Shown in pieces: positions 34,701 through 46,700 of a stretch of DNA of 64,000 nt. The DNA is taken from NCBI GenBank assembly GCA_916610825.1, contig OU744450.1, positions 24,760,850-24,824,849 of the forward strand, given 5' to 3'. The position numbers were made by a program, and so were the translations under genes. The stretch comes from Haliclystus octoradiatus (taxonomy: Eukaryota > Cnidaria > Staurozoa > Stauromedusae > Haliclystidae). The notes below the pieces were generated by a model. That model was not told the origin of the DNA. It ran no database searches and saw nothing but the letters and a program-made list of their open reading frames with translations. The stretch's first letter is position 1. Every line of letters begins with the position of its first letter.

Positions 34701-37700
34701 ATCTGCGGTATCGCGGCTGAGCTTAACAAAGAGCGTTCAAAATCATTGATCTCAGCGAAAAAAGCCACCCATAGATAGAGGAGTGGTACGGGTGCCTTCG
34801 AGAGGGTGACACCGTCTAAATCAATTTACTTTATAGCAAATTCAGAAGAAAATTGTTAATATTTGGATTTATAGGCCAATCCTCAACAAAAAATTCAGAA
34901 GAAAATATTAAAAACACTCCAAGATTCTAGAAGGCTAAACATTTTGTTGGGAGCTGAATACAAGGACCAGAACATGGTCACTATCACAAGTACTCGGTAT
35001 TTAAGCCATATACAGGGTTCGACAAAAGGTCGTTTGAAACCTTCGAACATTTCAACATTTTATTCAGAATTTTTTCTGTTGAACTTTGACGATAAGTTGA
35101 AGAAGTATCATTTCTCTTCTAAATTTGCAGTAACTATTTCGGAATCTAGGATACCTGTTATTGCCGTACATTTTTGAATATTGATTTATCGATAGTATTG
35201 ATTTTTGAGAAAGCAACATATATTTTTTGTATATATAATCATCGTGTAAGGTTCAACGGTCTAGCCTATATGTTTCATTGATGGATTGTGTGTTCGAAGA
35301 CAAGGTATTATTATATAATCAATTAAAATTGGGATTTAAAAGCCAAAGCCCTAACTACAGTCGAACCTGTTATAACGGTCACCTCTATACAGAGGCCACC
35401 TGATTATAGTGGTCACTCTTGCAATGTCTATAATAGTATTTTCTATTTGAATCAGACCTGTATATAAAGGCCACCTGGTCTATAGTGGTCAATTTATCTA
35501 CCTCTCCGAGCTGGCTGTTATATACAGGTTTCACTGTATAAAGATTGTAAAACGTCACAGGTAATCCAAGTTATTATAGCGATATGTTACTTACAACATC
35601 ACGTGATTTCAATAATTTCTTTCCAGATTTGTCTTTCGATAATTTCTTTAATATTTTTTCAGTTCCTTGTTTGATTTTATCGATTTCTTTCTGCTGAAAT
35701 AACATGAATCTTCTTTCGTAACTTGCAGTTTTAAATGCTTCGCGTAACTGACGAATCTCAGCCTGGGAAGAAAGAAGAAAATTATGTGTAATATTTGAAC
35801 ATTAAAATATGTAAAAAGAAATTTTAACGGATATGTGTGATACTACAGTACGCTCAGATTACCAAGATGTGTTTATTTGCACGTGGGCAACTTCGTTTAT
35901 TAGATATAGCAAATTTCAGATTGTTCCCTTGACGGGCCCCAAGTCCCGCTTACTTTGATGTGCCGAGATTTGATAGTTGGTAAGTCACTTACCAACATAT
36001 CAAAATCGTCATAAAAATAAGTGAGACTTGGAGCAAGTCAAATGTTAATAAATGATAAAGCTATAAATAAATTAGTCTGAAGATCATATAAAGTGTGAAA
36101 TTCGAGTAACAGAAAAATATGAGTATTGCTTATGGCCTTTACATTTATTGACATATACTTTGGCCTTATAAAATCCTTGTCAAAAAACCTGCAAGTCAAA
36201 AATTCGATCAGAACAGAATATTAGAACTGTGACTGGTGGCTCAGTGATAGAAATAGAATGCCCACATTACACGTGCGAGACCAGGGTTCGATTCTTCGTC
36301 GGTGAACTAAGCCCTTCGTGCGGGCGTGTGGTTGTATTTACATGTGTAGAAATTTGCAGTAAAAGTAAAAGAAAACTACACATACACTTTTGCGATGTTA
36401 GGAAGATCGAATAGGATAAAATGTCATAATCACGGTCGTAACTACATGCTCTAACAGTTCTTGTTTTGTTAATTTTGCACGAAAGAAGGTGTGGTATTTT
36501 CATATTTGGGAGCATCAGTACTGTAATTCCTTCAAAATTGCCCGAATTATTAGTCAACATTTTGATTGGGAGGGGGGAGGGTTGTAAACCCACAGGATTT
36601 ACGGCCGTGGTTATAATCCTTAAAATCATCGGATAGGGATTTAAGTTGATCAGATCGATACCTGGCTTGCTTGAAGTTTCATTTTTAATCCACGTTGTTT
36701 CTTTATTAATGGTGGCATTTGATCATCAGCTTTTTTGTCTTTTAAATCCTTCTTTTGCACTTCAATCCACGCCATTTCAACCTTGGTCTTTTCAATTAAT
36801 GCTTCTTCGCGTAATTTTAACAGAGCAGCTTGATGTTTTGAACGTACTTCTTCTTCGTGGATGTAACTACGTACAAGTTTTGTTGTGAATCTACTGAATG
36901 AATGTTCATCCGTAAAAGGAGAAACCCGACGTTCACCATGCTGCATAATGTATAAACGGATTATCCTATTATTAATCGGATTATGTTGATCGGATTAAAC
37001 AAATCCTTATACTCTGATTTAAGCGAACTGTAAAATTAGGGAATGTCTTATTTCTAATCAAGTCGGATGCTATTAATAATGGATTATTATCCATCATAGA
37101 TCAAATTGCTTGGATAAGATAGAGATTCTATATTAAAATATATATTTTTAGAAAAGTCAAAAATCAGACAATTATTTTTGCTACTCAAAATTTCACGCCA
37201 AGGCGATCATCAGGCAATCTTTTCATCGCCTTGGCGTGAAACTTTGAGTAGCAAAATGATTGTCCGATATTTGACTTCATATTTTATATATTATTTAAAG
37301 CTCTGCTGTATAGCATTGAGCCCTATGTTCAATCAGTAAGACAACTTACACCACATTATATATTTTTAGAAAAGTTAAACAGTGAAGATTTCATGACATT
37401 ATCAGGTTAGGTTTAATTATAGTCGATATGAATTAATGTACCAACACAAAACTATTATTCAACAAAATTATTATTTAATTATAAAGTTAACCCAATCATT
37501 TATGGTACAATAGTCACAGTAGGATAAAGAAATAATATCGCACGTACCTTTGATGCATCAGTTCCGTCATCCTATGAATAAATAAAAATACAATTGTCAA
37601 ATGTTGGAGTCTGGGATACGGTCCTTGCAAAACAAATTTTGTTTGTAGAACACAAATGCCAGATTTAGATTTAAATTTAGTACCGGTACAGCTACGAGTA

Positions 37701-40700
37701 CATCTTTCTCGGTGCGCATCACTTCTGCGCATCGGGGGAAGCCCCATTGCTCTGAAACCTGTACTGACATGCTCGTTTCGGAACACTTTTCGGCGCGAAA
37801 CCTGAACCAAGGAGTACATGTTTAGATTTCATTGGTTTGGTTTATGTTATTACTATTGCTACTTTTTGAATAAAATTATATTGTCCCTATAAAATTTATA
37901 AATTAAATCATAATTAATCTTGAAAAAGAGTCTGAATTTTCTATTTACCTGGAAAACCGAAACTGGGGTTTTATTTTATTGATTCTAAACGTTTTGTTTT
38001 GACAGAACAAGTGCCGGTAGAACCCAGTCTTCCTATCGACTAAGCATGAACTTGAACCTGTACCAAATCTAAAGCTCCCTCTCCGCGAACTCCCTAATAA
38101 ATTTTGTAGACCTTAGTAAACAAGTAATTTACATATGACGATACATTGTCTTCAGCCGTCACGTTATTATCTAAAGACGCTACGCAATGTATAAATATTG
38201 ATATATTATAATTCAATATTTCAGTGAAGTCAAAAATGGGATAAGCATTATCAGTAACTACAGTAAAACCTGTATATAACCGCCAGTTACGAGAAATAGA
38301 TAAACTGACCACTATAGACAGGTGACCGCTGTATAGAGGTGACCGCTATAACAGGTTTGACTGTAGCAAGGTTTGTACTGGAAGTGTTTGGTGCTTCATC
38401 AGAGCTTCCTGCAGTGTGTAGACATTGGTCACGTGACTACGCATAGCGAATTGAATTGGGTCTTTGAAGCAGGTTATCGAGCAGGAGTGCAGGAATTGGT
38501 TACAGTAATACAGACACAAATATATTTTGTAGACTTCAGTTAGCAAGTAACTTACAGAGGATGAAACATTGTCTTCAATTGTCACGTTATTATCAATTGA
38601 ATGGCGACGATGTGCTTCAGAAGGTAACACCATACGAAATTCATGTTCAAGTTCATCTTCAGTAAGTGAGACAGCAAAGCTATCATCATGTGGTGACCTC
38701 AATGCCGCTGTGTAAAAAAACAAAAAATGGATCAATATCAATCGGATTATTGAAAACAGATAATCCGATTAACTATTCCGTTTTAGAAATACAGTTTATG
38801 GTTTTGTTAATTCCGAATTCACCGAGGAATTAACTTCATAGCACATAAGCTTATTGAAATTTGAGAAAATGCGAAGAACATCTTGAATTCAATTGAATAA
38901 TTTGATAATTTCTTGTAATGCGATTGGATGATTGATTGCACGCGAGGAAGGTTCATTGACTAGATGTCTACTGGTGAACTGCGCATGAAATCACAAATAA
39001 CGATTCAAATGCGATCTTTCGTACGTCTTTCTGCAATCACTAGTGACAAAGCGTTGATCAGTCTACTAAGTCTATGTTCCATAGCCTCTAGCTTTGGGGG
39101 TGGAGGTGCTTCGATACTTTTTCCCTTCGTACGACAGTGTACTATTTTTAAAATCTTGCTAGCACCCCAAAATTGCAGGTTTTCCTCGGAATAATACCCT
39201 AAATTTAGCAAGAATGTATTAATTCCTGACATTTTGAATTTAAAATGCCAGTTGGGCATACCACAACAGGATATTTTCAGTTCCACAGCAGGAAACCAGA
39301 AATTTCACAGCAAGAAGCCAACATCCAAAATTTTATACCCCAAAATGGCCAGCATGGTGCCACAATGGTATCCAAAATTGACACACCGTTGTAAAATGCA
39401 TATATGGTTCAAGTACACCCACAAGTTCTAGCCCCAACGAATCAAAGGGAGTGACCTGCCTTACATTTACACGATAAATCCAGTCATTGGGCCTACAACA
39501 ATTACCAGTTCACAGTTAGACACCCTGAAGGGGGAAATAAATTGCTCAAAGTAACAATATAAACATAAAAATGTGATAAGTAAGAACAGTAACCGTACCA
39601 AGTTTTCTGACATCCTTCAAAGTCATAGATGGCGTTGAAGCACGACTGGTTTGATGCGATCCTACAAAATCTTCTTCAATAATAGAAGCCGATGGACTAT
39701 CTCGCATCTCAGAGACAAGATGTTTGTCGTCATGACCACCACCAGGGCTATCAATCAATGTTTCATCATGAATCGATTCAGGGATATCAGAATCTTCCAT
39801 TATCGGTGCTTTACTACCTCTGCTAGGAGTAAGACTAAAATGACAATAAAACAAAGTACAAACACCCTGTTATAATGATCACCTGTCTATTGGTGTGGCC
39901 ACTCGAGGTCTGTCCAAGGTGGTAATTTTTTTCAAACCATATAAGTTGCTTTTATATACAGGTGTTGGCGTAATGAAGTGAGAGCAGCATTTTGGATAAT
40001 ACAAGGTCAATATACAATCAAAAGGATTAATAAAAGTCAGCTATCGAATTAAATAATTCACATGTATGGGCCAAAGTATTATTATATTATTATTATTACA
40101 TAATATACTGTATACAGCCAAAACACCTGAGTTAATCCGGGACTGTACATACAATTTTCACCAAAGTTGTTATCCTATATACCCTCAAAAGGTCTCTGGT
40201 GAGTCCATTGACAGGACGGAATAAGTGTAAGACAAGGCCGCATCATAATAAAGTTTGAGTAATACAGTGTAACTTGTATATAACGGCCAGCTACGAGAGG
40301 TAAATAAATTGACGACTAGAGACAGGTGGCATTTATATACATGTTTGATTCAATAAAAAAAAAAAATTTTAGACATTGCAAGAGTGACCACAATAGACAG
40401 ATGCCCACTGTATAGAGGTGACCTTTATAACAGGTTTGATTGTAGCTGATAAAACTCTGATAAAGTGACCTGGCAAAATTTCATGAACATTTGAAACATA
40501 TGAAAAAAATGTTCTGTAAAACAGTACATGAAATATTTGTGAGATTATCAAAAGTTTAAGCATTTTTTAATCCTAGAACAATTATGAATTTTTTTTTCTC
40601 CACTTTTGTTGAGAATGTTAAAGTGTATATCCCGGATATTGGGAGATTGCTTCTTTAGATAGAGAAAAAATTTCTATTCATACTGATCTTCTTGTGTTTT

Positions 40701-43700
40701 TAAATTGCACGGTCATTTCTCCTTCAAAAATGCAATCAAAGTGAAGATGTTGGGTTAATTTTGTGTATCAATCTTTTTCTCCAACAGGAACCCGTTTATT
40801 TTCAACAAGAGAGTTTACACCGGAAAAAAAAACACTAAACATTTTACATATTTGTCTCTAAATAAAATAAAAAGGCTGAACCAAATAAAAATCTGCTTTT
40901 GGAATAAAGTTTTCAACAGAAAATCGTAACTTTGATTGCATTTTTGAGGGGGAAATGCATGCACAAAGTAAAAATACAAGAAGATCATGTCCTAATAAAA
41001 ATTTTATGAAAGTTAAATGACTTGTTTTTATGAATCTTTTCATGGACATTAGACGTTCATGAACTGTTTTTACAAGGGTTACATTAAAACGATTTGAAAA
41101 AGTAATAAAATGATGAATTACCTTTCATCTGATGCTGTTTCAAAATCTTCATTAGTGTATCCATCTGAAGCATTGGACTGCCTTGGTATTGTGCCATTTG
41201 CACTATACGCAGATGAAGATGCTACATCACTTGATGTACTCACAGACACTGGAAAAGAAGAGGAAGATCTACAGAAACACTATATATATCTGAATATCAA
41301 CTTGAAATTGAGCAAATCTATCATATAATTGTTGGTGTAATATTTACAATAGCCCTTCTTGGTCAATGGTATTTGGCGTCAATAATAAATAATGTTATTA
41401 TTCTTTGTATTATTCAGAAAAAGGTTGCAACATTTGACAAAATATTGGATCAAGAAAATTGCTTCAAAAATTAAAAATCAAGATGACTTGACACCACCCC
41501 TTTATTGGTTTACCAAATATTTTTTTCCTTCCAGAAACTTGGATTTTTATCAAAAAACATTCAGAAAACCTTGAAATTACACAGCCTTCTGGAAATTTAG
41601 TGGAAAGTCAATGCCATGTTGTTCGTGTTGTAAGCAACTTTAGCTCCGCAATGTACACACTTTATTAAATATAGCAACAAGTAGCAGTTAGCCTTATAGT
41701 TGCTACCAAATGTTGTTGAGTATAGACAAATACAACTTGGATCATAAGTTATAAGAAAAAGGATTGGATTCCAAACGTTATTAATCCCTAATGATATTGA
41801 GACTTGTAATAGAAGTAAAGAAATTTAGAAGGTGTTGCACTACCAAAGGCGCACATACCACTTTTATATTACTAGATGTAAAGCAATGATTGTAATTCTC
41901 TTTATTAATCTCAGCCAAGACACTGCAGAGCAATGTCAACATATTTCATGGAAGATAGGCATTGATTGTCAATGCGCAACAATGCACCTCAGCTACTCAA
42001 AATACGATTCCCTATGGACTATTGCATTCCATTTAAGATCAATAAAGAGAATTTACAATCACTGCTTTGAGTGGAAAGAGTGACTCTTATAGAGATGCAA
42101 TAGTAGTAAGGACCCCTTCGGCAGGGACACAGTCTCCGTCTCAATTATTATTGTTATTATTCCACAAGCCGCACTTACATCGCCGCAGTGATTCTTTTCT
42201 TAACTTTTCCAATTGTTCTCTATGATAATTTAATGCACTTTGCATAGCAGAAGAAACAGCAGCTGAAGCAGCTTTTGTTGTAATTAATTCAACTTCGTTT
42301 AAATGGCGATCTGTTGTTTGATGGAGAGTATCCGCAACAAATTTCCGTGCCTATATAAAAATAAAGATTAAATATAGATACATATATCAAAATAGAACAA
42401 TTGAAACTTTTTATTAAACACGACGCAAACACTCTACGATTCGTGGATTAGAAGTTAATACGAATGGCATGATTCGGCTATGGCGAGTGGTAGCCCTGCT
42501 AAATAAGAGCATGCTTCGAATCACCCTTGCGTAAAACAGTAAAGTAGTTCATGAACGTTAAATGGCAGAATTTCATGAACTGTTCATGAACTCCTAGACT
42601 GTTTTTCACAGGGGCAGGGTTTGTTGATGCAAGATATACTCATATTAACAGAGTATTTGATCACTTAGGACCATCTTAACACAATGCATGTCATCACAAG
42701 AACCGTATTGACAGGATATTTGTCATCAGATGCACCGGGAAGGTTTGTTGAAAATGTAGAAGATATTACTATATGATTTTAGAATTCAAATATTAAACAC
42801 TTTCTTGTGCAATATGAATTATATGAGCACAAGTGTCATAAGACACAAGGAAGGAGAAGGCATAATCAGACATGAAAGCACAAAAGTTGAAAATAGACTG
42901 AAAATACAATGAAAATACAATGAAACTAATGATTTAGACTAAAGATAGAATGAAAAAGACGCATTGTTTAGAGTTGATAAAGGCAAAAAAGACTGAAATC
43001 CGCCAAAAGACTGAACACTTTCATGTCTGCATAATAAAATCACAAGACACGACGGCAAATGATTTCGTGAAGTCTTTTGAGAGTCTCATAGCAGCCCGAC
43101 TGTTTAATATTTGCTTAAAATGAGCCACCATCGACAGGTTGTATTTCTATAAAGGGTTGATTCAATAGAGCAATGTCCTGGTATATTTCTCAAGTTGCCA
43201 TTATACACAGTGTTCGTTATAGCAGATTTGACCGTCAACAGGGATTATATGATACTAAAATGCACTCAGGCATAAGAAACTGTAAAGGCACCATATTTAT
43301 GTTCAAGAATTTGTTGTTCTTACTTCTTCCATTCTTAATCTGGCCTCTTCAGTTACTCTTTCTGCTTCATCTTCAGCCTATTTAGAAGGAAACATAGTCA
43401 GTGAAATATTAATGTGCAATGAAACAGGTTAGGGGGTTGTGTCACGGCAATTGACGCAAGTGGTGAGACACAAGAAAATAATTACAAAAGTAAAAGCATT
43501 TTGCATGTTTCATAGCATCCCGAGTACTAATGGAACATTTATAGGTCAAGATAGTTTGAAAAGAAAAATTGTGAAGATTAATCTGGCTGCTTGTATGGGG
43601 CTGCCATATGGACTATGCTTTCCAATTTGTATCTAATTTGGGCAACGAAGAGAGTAGTGAAGCATCCACGATGTGTTCACTTTGATTCCTAACTAGGCTT

Positions 43701-46700
43701 TGATTATAATTGAGGAATTCCTGACCCAAACTGCATTTCTTACCATTTTTCTTGGCAATTCAATTGTCTAAGCCTGAGTCTAAGTAGGCCCAGCAAATGA
43801 GTTAAAAGCAGTATGACTCAATATTGCCACGATGCTAGTCTCTATAAGACTATAATAGCCAAAACTGAATCTCATTTAACTTTTAAAATACACAAATGAT
43901 GTTCAAATCAAAGCCATTTATCCAATGGAATGTATTGTACCTGGTATTCATAGGCGTCAACAATGAATTACAGAATGTAAAAATATTTGTCATTATTTTT
44001 GAGAACAATTGTATTTTATAAGCTCCCTACTATCTTGTGTGTGTGAACCCTCATATCATGTTTGATATTTGCATAAAAGCAAAAACCTACAACAGAATGA
44101 TATCAACTGTACTATAAAATGAGAGTCAAAAATGAAACATTCTAGATTTCCGCAACTTCAAATTTCACACCAGAAGGTGATCATCAGGCGATTTATTTCA
44201 ATTATCGTATCGTACGGTAGTTGAAATAAATCGCCTGATGATCACCTTCTGGTGTGAAACTTGAAGTTGCGGAAATCTAGAATGTTTCATTTTTGACTCT
44301 CATTTTATATAAATGCTCTGATTAATTTCATTGAGCACTATACCAAGAACTGATGTGGAACAATCCACCTATTAATATTATTATAATATTATTATCATTG
44401 TCAACTGTACTAACCTTTTTAATTTTTTGAGATGCTTGTGTTTCTTGTAGCTTTTTATTTTCTTCATTAAGCTAAAGTCAAAAATTTATTACAATGACGC
44501 CCCTGTAGATTTAGTTCATGAACGTTAAATGGACTAATTTTTATGAACTCTTATAACGTGTTAACAATAGTTTGTAAAGTTAATGAGCTCAACTAATTGC
44601 TTCCCAAATAATTTACATTCTACTTCACTTCTATATAAGGCGATGTGCACGTTTAATGCGTGCATATTTATTATTTAGTAAATAACTTGGAGAATAATGA
44701 ACAGAGAAAATTGGTTTAGTTGAACATATAAGCTGCTGTATATTCCAAACACTGCACAGAAATTGACTTCTTAGAAAATGAGTGCAACCTAATTTAGGAT
44801 TATGGGAATCAATTCCCAGGCAGTCACAACGTGCGGGATCCCTGAAATCTGGTTCTCAGAAGGCAAGCCCAAATTCAGAAGGTTTTCAATTATCAAGACT
44901 ATTAATTCTCGTTTAAAATACAATTTTTGGATTTCATGCTTTCTGTTTTAAATTCCATGTCATGATCCTTCGAAGTAAGACCAATTCCCGAAAATTTGCT
45001 TAAATTTCTTCAGAATTTAAAAAAGCATTCATAATTTAATTGAAGGTTTTCAATCTGACAATGCAGGTTACCGGATGTGGTTAACCTTTTGTGACAAGTT
45101 TAGAGCAAAGAACCATTAGATTTTTTGCAAAAACAAGTTTATCAATTCAATGAACTGTTGATAATTACATTGAGAACTATTGTGTTTTGTAAAATGAAAG
45201 AAAACATACTGTTCCAACTGTATTAATTGTATTGCTTTTATTTTCAATAAAAATTGTTTACCAATGTTATTTAAACTAACCCAGCAGCTTGGGGAACTCA
45301 ATGAAAGTTCACTACAAAATCTACATACCTTAGATAATGTTTGAGAAGCACTATTTGCAACAGCTGCAGCATTCTGACGAGCCTTTAAAAAAATAAAATA
45401 TATATGAGTTCACTTTTCAGAAAAATAAAACATTTTTATCGATCGTTATCAACTCTGCAACTACATTAGTGTCTGCATAAAACGACAAACATGATGCCTC
45501 TTTTGTTCATTTATTTTTATTTCTGCTAGCAACTATGAACTTCATGAACACTGCAAACATGGAAACCATGAAAATGCCATGAATGTGTTGAAAAACACCA
45601 ATCTCACGCTTTCTTCAGTGGTTCTGGTTTCTGTAGTGCGAGCATGTTTCAAGAACTGACCTTTTCCATTTCATCAGCAACTTTTTGAACCTCAATTTGA
45701 GTTTGTTCAGTCAAATGACGAAGGTCTTGGCGATGTGCATGATCTCGAGACTAGAATAAAAAGTGAAATTGATTCACAAAACAAAATTATGACAAACGAT
45801 CTATAACACTTATACGTTGTTCAGGAAACTAGTTTATCTATATTAAAAACTTAGCGAGGGCACTACTACATTCCTAAACATCGTCTAGCATTCCAAGATC
45901 TGCATGGTATCTCGTGCTGCTCAATAACCCCTAAATAAATGATGAATGATGATGATGAGATGATGATGATGATGATGATGATGATGAAGATGATGAAAAA
46001 ATGTAGTGATATGGGAATCTCTCCAAGAAGTCACACTACAAATCAATTTTAGTTTCATTTGTTTCGGTGGAACCATTACGGAATAGTTGCAGGGGTCGAT
46101 ATGCATTATGCAACCTCTAAACTAAGACATCAAAAAAAAAATTTTCATGGGAAAAAGTGACTAAAAATTAAGCATTACCTCAATCTCATGGGCCATAGCT
46201 GCTCTTTCGTGTTGCGCCACAGTGACATCTCTGACACGTTCAATATCCAAAACATGATGTAGCGAATCATCAACAATTTGTAATCTGTTCAATTCTGCTT
46301 TTAATTTTCGTTCCAAAGCACCAGGAGAATATACACATGAATCTCGCGGAAGTCCAACATGAGACGATTTCGGAGTCAAGTCTGAATCAGTATCAGATGT
46401 TGAATGTACAGAAGGACGCTCATTTCTCTGAAAATGGAAAACAGGACAGTAACGCAATGATGTTAACAAGGCAGGCACATTGAAGGCGGTTCCAGGTACA
46501 TTTTGGAAAACAGAATTACTGCAGGCACAACTATCACAATTGCACAAATCTCTGCATCATTTGGAGTGACTATTGCAGACCATTCTGAATTAGTAACTGT
46601 TATGAATTCTAAGCGCATGTTTAAATCAATGTTATTCTCATTAAAATAATATAATTTTATAAGTCAGTAACCTAAACAGCTTGCAGGCACTGTCAATAAT

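Noticed and set aside
36237-36310. Functional tRNA gene
   Set aside because: Boxes A and B are present but the acceptor and anticodon stems do not pair; it is better explained as a SINE head.
41110-41328. Plus-strand frame of 72 codons
   Set aside because: It overlaps CEP350 exon 23, whose minus-strand frame has matching splice sites and phase.
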